Of a DNA stretch of 64,000 bases, positions 43,325 to 51,787 are shown in pieces. Below the pieces are notes generated by a model. That model was not told where the DNA came from. It searched no databases and saw only the letters and a list, made by a program, of their open reading frames with translations. Source of the stretch: RYN-230 sp963837515 (lineage in GTDB: Bacteria > Actinomycetota > Actinomycetes > Streptosporangiales > Streptosporangiaceae). The first letter of the stretch is position 1, and each line of letters opens with the position of its first letter. Where the stretch lies: NCBI GenBank assembly GCA_963837515.1, contig CAWINT010000007.1, positions 62,001 to 126,000 on the forward strand. The letters run 5' to 3'. Position numbers and translations under genes: made by a program.

Positions 43325-44301
43325 CGGGCAGCTCCTGGGGTGACGCGGGCGTCTTCGCGATCGTTGCTGGTCAGGGCGATAAAGGCGTCCTCGATGCCCC
43401 GGCTGGTGATCTCCAGGTCCCGGGCGGCGGTGCTGGCCAGCAGGTAGCGGGCCACCGCGTCGCTGTCCGAGGAGTGGATCAGCACCGTGTCGCCGCGGAT
43501 CTCCACCTGCTCCGCCCCGGGGACCCGGCGCAGCTCAGTCTCGTCCGCGCCCGGCAGGGTGGCGCGCACGGTCCGCCCGGCCGCCAGCGCCTTGATCTCC
43601 GCGGCGGTGCCGTTCGCGACGATGCTGCCCTGCCGGACCAGGACTACCCGGTCGGCATAGTCGTCGGCTTCTTCCAGGTAATGGGTGGCGAAGAGCACGG
43701 TGCGCCCCCGCGCGGCATCCTGCCGGATCGCCCCCCAGAAGTTCCGGCGGCCCGCCACGTCCATCCCGGTCGTCGGCTCGTCCAGGATGAGCAGTTCCGG
43801 ATCGGGCAGCAGGGCCATGGCGAAGCGGAGCCGCTGCTGCTCGCCGCCCGAGCACTTGCCCACCTTCCGGTCGGCGATCGCGGCGATGCCGGCCCGCTGC
43901 AATACCTCCCGGACCGGCCGGGCGGTGCTGAACAGGCTGGCGGTGTACTGCGCGGTCTCCGCCACGGTCAAATCCTTGAGCAGGCCGCCGGTCTGCAGCA
44001 CGGCCGACACGAGGCCGTGGGAGATGGCCTGGCGTGGCTCCATCCCGTAGACCCGGGCGGTGCCGGCGTCGGGCTGGGAGAGCCCCAGGATCATGTCGAT
44101 GGTCGAGGTCTTGCCGGCGCCGTTGGGCCCGAGAAAGGCCACGATCTCCCCGGCCGCCACGTCCAGGTCGATGCCGCGCACCGCTTGGACGGAGCCGAAG
44201 CTTTTCCGCACGCCGCGGAGCGCGACCGCGGCCGGCTGGCTGCTCACGGCCGGTGTGTGCGCCCGTTCGCCGGCCGCATCGGTGACTGTCATGGCGTTCA
44301 T
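43321..44301 (-). CDS. ABC transporter ATP-binding protein
   Basis: About 326 residues. Walker A FLGPNGAGKTSTIDMIL, Q-loop AVLQTGGLL, signature KCSGGEQQRLRF, Walker B LLILDEPTTG, and H-loop FATHYLEE are intact. The signature starts CSGG instead of LSGG. A C-terminal about 70-residue extension (VRATLPGADETELRRVPGA) is typical for DrrA/CcmA-type exporters. ATG 44301 is taken; 44292 and 44328 are alternatives. It is coupled to the permease. A perfect 20-bp palindrome lies just upstream and may regulate it. Confidence 0.9.
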   Translation of the reverse strand: MNAMTVTDAAGERAHTPAVSSQPAAVALRGVRKSFGSVQAVRGIDLDVAAGEIVAFLGPNGAGKTSTIDMILGLSQPDAGTARVYGMEPRQAISHGLVSAVLQTGGLLKDLTVAETAQYTASLFSTARPVREVLQRAGIAAIADRKVGKCSGGEQQRLRFAMALLPDPELLILDEPTTGMDVAGRRNFWGAIRQDAARGRTVLFATHYLEEADDYADRVVLVRQGSIVANGTAAEIKALAAGRTVRATLPGADETELRRVPGAEQVEIRGDTVLIHSSDSDAVARYLLASTAARDLEITSRGIEDAFIALTSNDREDARVTPGAAR

Positions 44302-44348
44302 CGTGGCACCGGCTGGCGGGCCGCCCAAGCGCTGGCTGTCATGCCGGT

Positions 44349-44368
44349 CCCATGACAGGTGTCATGGG
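44349..44368. promoter_or_regulatory. Perfect 20-bp palindrome upstream of the ABC-2 operon
   Basis: CCCATGACA and TGTCATGGG flank a 2-bp centre GG (44349-44368). It lies between the divergent ABC operon and the DUF2461 gene, about 50 bp from the ATPase start. The ATGACA/TGTCAT halves suit a TetR or GntR-type dimer, but no such regulator is next to it. Confidence 0.6.
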
Positions 44369-44447
44369 CTGGCCGGCGCCACGTTATCGTGGGCACGCGT
44401 GACCCAGGCGGCAGTCAGCCGCTGGCCGGGGGGAGGGGGCGCGGGGC

Positions 44448-45086
44448 ATGGCGTTCAGCGGATGGCCGGAAGAAGCGCTGGAGTTCTTCGACGGGCTGGC
44501 AGCGGACAATTCCAAGGCCTACTGGACCGCGCACCAGGCGATCTACCGGGACAAGGTACTCGGCCCGATGGCCGAGCTGGTCGATGAGCTGGCGGCCGAG
44601 GCTGGGGCGGGGGCCGGCCCGGTGAAGATCTTCCGGCCGTACCGGGACGTCCGGTTCAGCCGGGACAAGTCGCCGTATCAGACCCGCATCGCGGCCACCG
44701 TTGGCGGCGGGTACATCCAGCTGTCCGCGCAGGGCCTGGCGGCCGGGGCCGGCTGGTACGAGATGACCCCCGTCCAGCTGGCCCAGTACCGGCAGGCGGT
44801 GGTCAGCGAGCTGGCGGGCGGTGAGCTCGAGTCGGTGGTCGCGGACCTGAAGCGCGGTGACATCGAGGTCACCGCGCACAGCGAGCTCAAGACGGCCCCG
44901 CGCGGCTTTCCCGCCGACCACCCACGGATCCGGCTGCTGCGCTACAAGGGCATCATCGCCTGGCAGCAGTGGCCGGTGCAGCCCTGGCTGGAGACCGCGG
45001 AGGCCAAGGACCGGGTCACCGGCTTCCTGCGCCGGACGCGCCCGCTGGCCGAGTGGCTGGCGGCGTATGTGGACGGGGCGGAATGA
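44448..45086 (+). CDS. DUF2461 / TIGR02453 family protein
   Basis: 212 residues. The family pattern is clear: FSGWPEEALEFFDGLAADNS with KAYWTAHQAIYRDKVLGPM, then KIFRPYRDVRFSRDKSPYQT, and GWYEMTPVQLAQYRQAV. The lysine and arginine block FRPYRDxRFSxDKxPYKT is the hallmark. The family is widely conserved and uncharacterised. GGGAGGGGGCGCGGGGC precedes the ATG. It is divergent from the ABC-2 operon and shares its promoter region. Confidence 0.88.
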   Translation: MAFSGWPEEALEFFDGLAADNSKAYWTAHQAIYRDKVLGPMAELVDELAAEAGAGAGPVKIFRPYRDVRFSRDKSPYQTRIAATVGGGYIQLSAQGLAAGAGWYEMTPVQLAQYRQAVVSELAGGELESVVADLKRGDIEVTAHSELKTAPRGFPADHPRIRLLRYKGIIAWQQWPVQPWLETAEAKDRVTGFLRRTRPLAEWLAAYVDGAE

Positions 45087-45319
45087 GCGCGAGGGGCGCC
45101 CGGGTTACCGTTAACTGAGCCGGAGCGGACCCCGGCAGCCGGCGATGACGATGCCGCCGGCTCATCGGCCGGGGAGCCACGTCGCCCGGTCCAGCCGGGT
45201 GGCCCGGTCGCCGCGATGCCGCGGTGGCGCGGTGGCGGCCGCGGGGTGGCGGCCTGCCTCCCGATGACTGATCCACGCGCCCGGTGCCGCGCGCCCGCAA
45301 CCATGGGAAGAGGACTGCC

Positions 45320-45770
45320 GTGACTCCCGACCTGCCTGCCTGCCCGCCCGGCCCGGCGGATCGCCCTGATCGCCCACGACCACAAGAAGCAGGACATGCT
45401 GGAGTGGGCCAGCCACAACCTTCCGCTGCTGGCCCAGCACCAGCTGTTCGCCACCGCCACCACCGGCCGGCTGCTCACCGAGCGGCTCGGCCTGCCGGTC
45501 ACCTGCTTCCGCAGCGGGCCGCTCGGCGGCGACCAGCAGATCGGCGCCCGGATCGCCGAGGGTGAGATCGACCTGCTCGTCTTCCTCTGGGACCCGCTGG
45601 AGCCGCAGCCGCATGACCCGGACGTCAAGGCGCTGCTGCGGGTGGCCGTGGTGTGCAACATCCCGGTCGCCTGCAACCGGTCCAGCGCCGACTTCCTGAT
45701 CACCTCGCCGCTGCTGGGCCGGCTCCCGGAGCCCTGGGACGAGCCGGTGCCGGCCGGGCTGCCGGAGTGA
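45320..45770 (+). CDS. mgsA: Methylglyoxal synthase, apparent frameshift near N terminus
   Basis: Converts dihydroxyacetone phosphate to methylglyoxal and phosphate. The body reads RIALIAHDHKKQDMLEWASH, TATTGRLLTERLGLPVTCF, SGPLGGDQQIGARIAEGEID with the catalytic aspartate, and LVFLWDPLEPQPHDPDVKAL. GTG 45320 has GAGGA 6 nt upstream and encodes VTPDLPAC, but the conserved RIALIAHD is in another frame; removing one base between 45331 and 45356 gives 149 residues, the family length. The CTGCCTGCCTGCCCGCCCGG repeat there is prone to slippage. The internal ATG 45396 alone would lose the phosphate-binding strand. Confidence 0.8.
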
Positions 45771-45787
45771 CGCCCGGCCACCGGCCC

Positions 45788-45823
45788 GGTGGCCCGGCCC
45801 GGTGGCCCGGCCCGGTGGCCCGG
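45788..45823. repeat. 13-bp tandem repeats in a GC-rich gap
   Basis: GGTGGCCCGGCCC occurs almost three times in direct succession between the methylglyoxal synthase stop and the flavoprotein start. Function unknown, possibly slippage. Confidence 0.7.
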
Positions 45824-45886
45824 GCCCGCGGCTTGCGCGCTGCGGCCCAGGCCTTTACCGCCTGCCCGCCCGGCTACGCTGCGTGG

Positions 45887-47043
45887 ATGGCGGAAGAGCG
45901 GGAATGGGATGTCGCGGTGCTCGGCGGGGGGCCGGCCTGGCCGCCGCGCAGGCCGCGGCCACCGCCGGAGCGCGCACCGTGGTCCTGGAGCGGGCCGTGT
46001 ACCCGCGCTACAAGACCTGCGGGGGCGGCCTGATCGGTGCCTCGGTGGCGGCGGCGGGCCGCTGCATCCAGATCCCGGCCCGGGACAGGGTGCACGCCGT
46101 GACCACGACGCTCAACGGCCGCCGGGAGTTCACCCGCCGCTACGCCGACCCGCTGCTGGCCATGGTGTCGCGGGAGGAGTTCGACGGCGAGCTGCGGGCG
46201 GCCGCGGCCGGCGCCGGGGCGGCCGTCCGGCAGCGGGCCATGGGGCGGGCCATCGCCGAGGACGCCGGCGGCGCCACCGTGCGCCTGGCCGACGGGACGG
46301 TGGTGCGGTCGCGGGTGCTGGTCGGGGCGGACGGCTCGTCCGGGATCAGCGCCCGGCACGTGGGGGTGCGGTTCGGGCAGGTGGACCTCGGCCTGGAACT
46401 GGAGATCCCGGTGCCGCCGCCGGTGGCGGCCTCCTGGCGCGGCCGGGTGCTGCTCGACTGGGGACCGATTCCCGGGTCCTATGCCTGGGTGTTCCCCAAG
46501 GGCGACCGGCTCACCGTGGGTGTCATCGCCGCCCGCGGTGAGGGCGAACGGACCCGGTGCTACCTGCGTGACTTCACTTCGCGGCTGGGGCTGGACGGCT
46601 ATCCGCCGGAGCGGGACTCGGGCCACCTCACCCGGTGCCGCGCTGACGGATCACCGCTGCGCCGGGGCCGGGTCCTGGTGGCGGGCGACGCGGCCGGACT
46701 GCTGGAACCGTGGACCCGGGAGGGCATCAGCTTCGCGCTCCGCTCCGGCGCGCTGGCCGGCGCGGCGGCCGCCGCCGCGGCCACCGCGCCGGACCAGGCC
46801 GCGCTCCGGGGCGCCCTGGATGGGTACCCGGCGGCGGTCGCCCAGGTGCTGCTGCCTGAGATGCAGGCCGGGCGGCGGCTGCTGGCCGGGTTCACCCGGC
46901 ACCCGGGCGCCTTCCACGCCGGGCTGGCGTCGCGCCAGGGATCAGACGCCTTTGCCCGGTTCTGCCGCAGCGAGCTGACGTGGGCGTCGCTGGTCCGGCG
47001 GCCGCCGGTGGCGGCCGCCCTGGTGCTGCTGGGCCGGCTGTGA
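45887..47043 (+). CDS. Geranylgeranyl reductase-type FAD oxidoreductase, apparent frameshift
   Basis: FAD-dependent reductase of the geranylgeranyl reductase / lipid dehydrogenase class, about 385 residues when joined. ATG 45887 starts MAEEREWDVAVLGGG; the rest of the dinucleotide motif, AGLAAAQAAATAGARTVVLE, is one frame over. A run of six Gs (45926-45931) with one more G would restore GGGAGLAAA exactly. Later motifs are YKTCGGGLIG, VLVGADGSSG (second FAD motif) and VLVAGDAAGLLEPWTREGIS (third). Substrates are polyprenyl or other lipids in this family. The rest of the frame is clean, so an under-called G is the simplest cause. Confidence 0.8.
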
Positions 47044-47052
47044 CCGGGCCTG

Positions 47053-47662
47053 TCAGTACCAGCCGTAGCGCAACTCGTGCTCCCAGGCCCGCCGGGGAGT
47101 GACGTAGCGGCTCCGGATGTAGCCCATGCCCCAGACGATCTGGGTGCGGGCGCTGGTCCGCCAGTCCGGCCCGGCGCTGGCCATCTTGCTGCCCGGCACG
47201 GCCTGCGGGATGCCGTAGGCCCCGGAGGCCGGATTGTAGGCGTAGCGGTTCCAGCTGCTCTCCCGCATCCACAGCCGGTTGAGGTAGCGGAACTGCCAGT
47301 GCCGCCAGTGGAAGTCGGGCAGCAGCCGCCAGGCGATCTGCCACGGCGAGCGGTGCTGGTGCGGCCGGCGGGGCCGCTGGTGGTGCCGCCGCCGCTGGTG
47401 GTGGTGGTGGTGCCGCCGCGGATGGTGGCGGCCAGGATGATGGTGCCGTCCCGGCCCGGGCCGGGGAAGCTGGGACCGCGCAGCCTCGCCGGGCCGGGCC
47501 GTGACCCGGTAGGCAGCCAGGACCGCGGGACTAGCGGCCGGCCTGGCGCCGGGGACGGCCCCGGCGCCCGGCCCCGGCGAACCCGGCCCCGGCGAGGATG
47601 GCCCCGCCGGCCAGCAGGGCGATCCTGCCGGTGAACCGGCGGACATGTGTCTTCAGTGCCAA
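47053..47662 (-). CDS. Secreted lytic transglycosylase-like protein, apparent frameshift
   Basis: The C-terminal domain reads WMRESSWNRYAYNPASGAYG, IPQAVPGSKMASAGPDW and WGMGYIRSRY, then AWEHELRYGWY, a goose-lysozyme-like lytic transglycosylase fold with the catalytic glutamate in RESSW. The signal peptide LALKTHVRRFTGRIALLAGG is in another frame, starting at TTG 47662 with AAGG 6 nt upstream. Deleting one G near 47570 joins them into 202 residues. Between lies a His/Arg-rich linker (HHHPGRHHPRRHHHHHQ); a third frame gives a Thr/Gly-rich linker, so a second indel pair is possible. It would cleave peptidoglycan outside the membrane. Confidence 0.75.
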
Positions 47663-48184
47663 CGGGAGCCTTCGGTAAGGCGCGCCTGGCGCGCGGCGGT
47701 CCGCCCCTGGGTACCAGCCAGCCACCGGAAAGAACGGATGGCGACCGCACGCGCGGGATGCGGCGCAGGGTCAGGGCGCCGGAGTCGCCAGCGGCGACCA
47801 TCGCGCACGCGGGGCGATGTAATTCGGGCTGCAGCGGCCCGGCAGGCAGGCCGGGCCAGGCGTCAAGAGCGCTAAGGCTCGGGCCAGGCGGGCCCGGCTG
47901 GACGGCTCGTGAATATAGCGGTCACCCCCCAGTGCGCCTATTCACCTGCTGCGGCGGGCCGCGGCGTTTTGCCCTCGCGCCGGCGGTGCCGCCCCAAAGC
48001 ATTCCGATATTTATCATTAGCCATTCGTGCCGGGAGGTAAACGTAGGGCACTTACGCTGCCGCGGCCATCGGGCAGGAAACCGTTTGGTCATTAATATGA
48101 CTTACACCGCTTTGCGGTTACAGGGCCGGGCGAATGGCAGGTAACCGGGCGCGCGGTAGGGTGGGCTGTGCCCGGGAGCAGGTC
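47663..48184. other. Intergenic region, no gene seen
   Basis: About 520 bp between divergent genes. GTGAATA (47909-47915) and TATTCAC (47939-47945) form a 7-bp inverted repeat with a 23-bp spacer. An AT-richer patch at 48000-48120 (CATTAATATGACTTACACCG) probably holds the promoter of the downstream glycosylase gene. No other structure found. Confidence 0.5.
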
Positions 48185-48745
48185 GTGACCGCGGCCGCGG
48201 GGCGGCGGCCGTCCGCCGCCGACCTGGAGGCCGCCCGGGACGCGGCCCTCCCGGATGTGACCGGCCCCGGCCTGCGGGTGCTGTTCGCCGGGATCAATCC
48301 CGGTCTGTACTCCGCCGCAACCGGCTACCACTTCGCCCGCCCGGGCAACCGGTTCTGGCCGGCCCTGCACCAGTCCGGGTTCACGCCCCGCCAGTTCCGC
48401 CCGGAGGAGCAGGACCAGCTGCCCGGCCTGGGCTTGGGCATCACGAATCTGGCCCCCCGGGCCACCGCCCGGGCCGCCGAGCTGAGCCCGGCGGAACTGC
48501 GCGCCGGGGCCATCGTGCTGGGCGGCAAGCTTGAGCGGCTGGCTCCACGCTGGCTGGCGGTCGTCGGGGTCACCGCCTACCGCACCGCCTTCGGCCGCCC
48601 GGACGCGGTGGTCGGGCCCCAGGAGGTGTCGATCGGCCGGACCCGGGTCTGGGTCCTCCCCAACCCGAGCGGGCTCAACGCGTCCTGGCCCATGCCCCGG
48701 CTCGCGGAAGCCTTCGGCCAGTTGCGGGTGGCCGCCGGTGGCTGA
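48185..48745 (+). CDS. mug: G/U mismatch-specific DNA glycosylase (Mug type)
   Basis: About 186 residues of the uracil-DNA glycosylase superfamily, Mug/TDG branch. Motif 1 is VLFAGINPGLYSAATGYHFA, followed by PGNRFWPALHQSGF and LGITNLAPRATARAAELSP; motif 2 is VLPNPSGLNASW. It removes uracil or thymine opposite guanine in base excision repair. GTG 48185 has GGAG 7 nt upstream; ATG 48134 would add 17 residues and is possible. It stands apart from the neighbouring genes but in the same direction as the next one. Confidence 0.88.
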   Translation: MTAAAGRRPSAADLEAARDAALPDVTGPGLRVLFAGINPGLYSAATGYHFARPGNRFWPALHQSGFTPRQFRPEEQDQLPGLGLGITNLAPRATARAAELSPAELRAGAIVLGGKLERLAPRWLAVVGVTAYRTAFGRPDAVVGPQEVSIGRTRVWVLPNPSGLNASWPMPRLAEAFGQLRVAAGG

Positions 48746-48808
48746 GCACCCGCAACGGTGGGAGACTGGAAGCCGATGGGCGCGTTACGGACCTGATAGG
48801 GGCGGCAC

Positions 48809-49102
48809 ATGACAGTTCGGCCGGAATACGGGCCCGAGTACGGCGAAGACCAGTGGTACACACCGCCTGTCCTTCCCGAGGAAGAGGACCCGGAAGAGGT
48901 GGGGGAGCGCGCGGTCAGCGAGCAGGAGATCGAGGACCAAGAGGTTGACCGCCTGAACCCGGAAGACAACGAGGCGCACGCTCCCGGCGGTGTCTGCCCG
49001 CGGTGCGGTGCGGTGATCGGCGCGGAGCAGGACGCGCGCCGGCGCGCCGACGGGCAGTGGGTGCATGAGGTGTGCCCGCTCCCGGCCGTGGCCAGCGACT
49101 GA
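48809..49102 (+). CDS. Acidic protein with C-terminal zinc ribbon
   Basis: 97 residues. The first 60 are very acidic with repeated tyrosine/glutamate (MTVRPEYGPEYGEDQWYTPP; VSEQEIEDQEVDRLNPEDNE). The end, GGVCPRCGAVIGAEQDARRR and WVHEVCPL, holds a CxxC pair and a late His/Cys, like half of a zinc ribbon. AGGGGCGG precedes ATG. No family recognised; actinomycetes have similar short unannotated proteins. It ends before the KdpDE-like pair, separated by repeats. Confidence 0.6.
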   Translation: MTVRPEYGPEYGEDQWYTPPVLPEEEDPEEVGERAVSEQEIEDQEVDRLNPEDNEAHAPGGVCPRCGAVIGAEQDARRRADGQWVHEVCPLPAVASD

Positions 49103-49120
49103 CGGCGCAGCGGCCCGGCG

Positions 49121-49202
49121 GCCCAGCCCGCGAGGACCCCGGGCCCCGCGGGCCCAGCCCGCGAGGACCCGGGCCCGCGGGCCCAGCCTGCGGGCCCGGG
49201 CC
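49121..49202. repeat. About 30-bp GC-rich tandem repeats able to form hairpins
   Basis: GCCCAGCCCGCGAGGACC starts units at 49121 and 49152, with a shortened third at 49181. Within a unit GCCCGCG pairs with CGCGGGC further along, so each can fold into a stem. Placed after the acidic protein gene, they may serve as a terminator. Confidence 0.65.
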
Positions 49203-49211
49203 GTTAGCGCC

Positions 49212-49241
49212 GCGTTAAGGCTGCCCGCGGACGCGTTAAGG
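49212..49241 (+). promoter_or_regulatory. Direct repeats upstream of the KdpDE-like genes
   Basis: GCGTTAAGG appears at 49212-49220 and 49233-49241, exactly 21 bp (two helical turns) apart, with weaker GTTAGCG and GTGAAG versions 10-11 bp outside. OmpR/KdpE-type response regulators bind such same-face direct repeats. The sensor kinase starts at 49284, so autoregulation is plausible. Confidence 0.5.
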
Positions 49242-49283
49242 GTCCGTGAAGACCCGCTGCGCCCGTGCCCGGTCCGCGATCAG

Positions 49284-51086
49284 ATGGTCGCAATGAACCA
49301 CCCCCAGGGCCGCGCCGGGCTGGCCGCGCATTTCGCGCTGCCCGCCGGTTTCACCGCGTTCCTGGTCATCGGCGCGGTCGCGGCGGCGCTCGGCGGTCGG
49401 CTGCCCGGCACCGCGGTGCTCACCGTGACCGCGCTCGTGGTGGTCGTGCTGGCCGCCGTGGCCGAGCCGCTGGCCGGCCCGGCGCTGGGGCTGATCGGCT
49501 GGCTGACCGTCGCCGGATTCGCCCAGGCGCCCTACGCGCAGCTGCGGATGTCCGGCCCGCTGGCGCTGCGCTCGGCGGCGGTCATCGGTGGCTGCGTCCT
49601 GCTGGGCACCGGGGGCGGCCTGATGATGCGGACTGTGGCGCGTTCGTCCAGACTAGGAAACGTGGACCCGCGGGGTGGCCAGCGCTCAGCCGGCCTGAGG
49701 GGCCGGCGGCAGCTGACCGGCGCGGCGCTCGTCGCTGGGCTGCCGCTGCTCACCCTGGTGCTCGCCGCCGCACGCCGGCACCTGGACCTGACCGACGAGC
49801 TGCTGGCCTACCTGGTGGCGGTGGTGGCGATCGCTGTGGTCGGCGGATTCTGGCCCGCCGTCGCCGCGGCCGTGCTGGCCAGCCTGCTGCTCAACTGGTA
49901 CTTCACCCAGCCGCTGCACACCCTGACCATCGCCGAGCCGCGCAACGCGCTGGCCCTGCTGCTGTTCGTCACGGTCGCGGTCACCGTGAGCAGCGTGGTG
50001 CACCTGGCGGCCCGCCGCCAGGTGCAGGCCGCCCGCAGCGCGGACGAGGCGGCGTCGCTGCTGGAGCTGGCCCAGACCGTGCTGGGCGGGGCCGACACGC
50101 CGGCCGCCGTGCTCGGCCACCTCACCGGCAGCTGCGGTGGGCGGGCCGAGCTGGCGGAGCGGATCCGCGGGCACTGGGTCAGCGTCGCGGCGAGCGGCTC
50201 GGCCGGCCCCGGCGCGGCGGTCACCCGGGTACCGGTCAGCGAGACCGTGGCGCTCCTGGTCTCGGGACAGCAGGACCCGGTGAGCCAGCGGCTGCTGCAC
50301 GGCTTCGCCGCCCAGGCCGGGGCCGCGCTGGACCGGGACCGGCTGCGTACCCAGGCCGCCCAGGCGGAGGCGCTGGCGGAGGGGAACCGGATGCGCACCG
50401 CGCTGCTCGCCGCCGTCAGCCATGACCTCCGCACCCCGCTGGCCTCCATCAAGGCCAGCGTGAGCACACTGCGCCAGACCGACGTGGCCTGGACCCCGGC
50501 CGACGAGGCGGCTCTGCTGGCCACCATCGAGGACGCCGCGGACCGGCTCGACGCGCTCATCGGGAACCTGCTCGACATGAGCCGCCTGGCGGCCGGCTCG
50601 CTGGAGCCCTTCCTGCGCCCGGCCTCCATCGATGAGGTCGCCCCCGCGGCGCTGCTCGGGCTGGCCCCGGCCAGCAGCATCCGGATGGCCGTCCCGGATG
50701 GCCTGCCCCTGGTGCGCACCGACCCGGTGCTGCTGGAGCGGGTGCTGGCCAACCTGTTCTCCAACGCGCTGGCCCACTCGCCGGCGGGCTGGCCGCCGGA
50801 GCTGCGGGCGGCCCAGGAGGGTGACACGGTCCGGCTGGAGGTCTGCGACCACGGCCCGGGGGTCCCGGACGCGTTCAAGACGCGGATGTTCGAGCCTTTC
50901 GAGCGGCTCGGCGAGCGCGGCTCGGGAACGGGCGTCGGGCTGGGGCTGGCCGTGGCCAGGGGCTTCCTGGAGGCGATGGGCGGCACGGCCGCGGCCGCCG
51001 ATACGCCCGGTGGCGGGCTGACGGTGCGGGTGACGCTGCCGGTGGCGGCCGCCCCGGCCACCTCGACCGCCGCCGCGGACCAGTGA
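49284..51086 (+). CDS. KdpD-like sensor histidine kinase without universal-stress domain
   Basis: About 600 residues. Two sets of membrane helices come first, the second being the four-helix DUF4118 domain of KdpD (LLAYLVAVVAIAVVGGFWPA, LNWYFTQPLHTLTIAEPRNA). The kinase core has H-box AAVSHDLRTPLASIKASVST, N-box RVLANLFSNALAHSPAGWPP, D-box VCDHGPGVPD, and G-box GTGVGLGLAVARGFLEAMGG. The 350-residue KdpD N-terminal domain and its USP fold are absent. It overlaps the response regulator by 4 bp. ATG 49284 and 49293 are equally possible starts. The stimulus is probably K+ or osmotic but this is an inference. Confidence 0.85.
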   Translation: MVAMNHPQGRAGLAAHFALPAGFTAFLVIGAVAAALGGRLPGTAVLTVTALVVVVLAAVAEPLAGPALGLIGWLTVAGFAQAPYAQLRMSGPLALRSAAVIGGCVLLGTGGGLMMRTVARSSRLGNVDPRGGQRSAGLRGRRQLTGAALVAGLPLLTLVLAAARRHLDLTDELLAYLVAVVAIAVVGGFWPAVAAAVLASLLLNWYFTQPLHTLTIAEPRNALALLLFVTVAVTVSSVVHLAARRQVQAARSADEAASLLELAQTVLGGADTPAAVLGHLTGSCGGRAELAERIRGHWVSVAASGSAGPGAAVTRVPVSETVALLVSGQQDPVSQRLLHGFAAQAGAALDRDRLRTQAAQAEALAEGNRMRTALLAAVSHDLRTPLASIKASVSTLRQTDVAWTPADEAALLATIEDAADRLDALIGNLLDMSRLAAGSLEPFLRPASIDEVAPAALLGLAPASSIRMAVPDGLPLVRTDPVLLERVLANLFSNALAHSPAGWPPELRAAQEGDTVRLEVCDHGPGVPDAFKTRMFEPFERLGERGSGTGVGLGLAVARGFLEAMGGTAAAADTPGGGLTVRVTLPVAAAPATSTAAADQ

Positions 51087-51787
51087 CCAGGGTCCTGGTG
51101 GTGGACGACGAGGAGCCGATCCTGCGCGCCCTGCGGATCAACCTGACCGCGCGCCAGTACCAGGTGGCCGTGGCCACCGACGGCGCCTCCGGGCTGGCCG
51201 CCATGGCCCGGGAACGCCCGGACGTGCTCATCCTCGACCTGGGCCTGCCGGACATGGATGGCACCGAGGTGATCCGGGGGGTCCGGGGCTGGACGTCCGC
51301 CCCGATCATCGTGCTGTCCGCCTGGGGCCAGGAGAGCCAGAAGGTGGCGGCGCTGGACGCGGGCGCGGATGACTACGTGACCAAGCCGTTCGGCATGAAC
51401 GAGCTGCTGGCCCGGCTCCGGGCCGCGGTCCGCCGGGCCGCGCCGGCGCCGGACGAGCCGGTGGTGGTGACGCCCGACTTCTCCGTGGACCTGGCGGCCA
51501 AGCGGGTGATCCGCGGCGGCGCCGACGTCCGGCTGACTCCGACCGAGTGGCAGCTGCTGGAGGTGCTGGTGCGCAACTCGGGGCGGCTCGTCACCCAGCG
51601 CCAGCTGCTCCGCGAGGTCTGGGGGCCGCAGTACGAGACCGAGGGCAACTACCTGCGGGTCTACGTGGCGCACCTGCGCCGCAAGCTGGAGCCGGACCCA
51701 GCCCAGCCGCGGTACCTGCACACCGAGCCGGGCATGGGGTACCGCTTCCAGACCGGCGCTCAGTCCGGGCCGGGCTGCAGCTCGTAG
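51083..51787 (+). CDS. KdpE-like response regulator, OmpR/PhoB family
   Basis: 234 residues. The receiver domain has VLVVDDEEPILRALRINLT, the phosphorylated aspartate in VLILDLGLPDMDG, VLSAWGQES, and the lysine in DYVTKPFG. The winged helix follows with VRLTPTEWQLLEVLVRNSGR and YLRVYVAHLRRKLEPDP. The receiver resembles KdpE most (DLGLPDMDGTEVIRGVRGWT). GTG 51083 overlaps the kinase stop, so translation is coupled. The 3' end overlaps the converging permease gene by 28 bp. No kdpFABC genes are in the window. Confidence 0.88.
   Translation: MTRVLVVDDEEPILRALRINLTARQYQVAVATDGASGLAAMARERPDVLILDLGLPDMDGTEVIRGVRGWTSAPIIVLSAWGQESQKVAALDAGADDYVTKPFGMNELLARLRAAVRRAAPAPDEPVVVTPDFSVDLAAKRVIRGGADVRLTPTEWQLLEVLVRNSGRLVTQRQLLREVWGPQYETEGNYLRVYVAHLRRKLEPDPAQPRYLHTEPGMGYRFQTGAQSGPGCSS

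Noticed and set aside
45926..45931. Poly-G phase variation as the preferred explanation
   Set aside because: Six Gs are short for phase variation, and unrelated genes show similar one-base defects, so sequence error is more likely.
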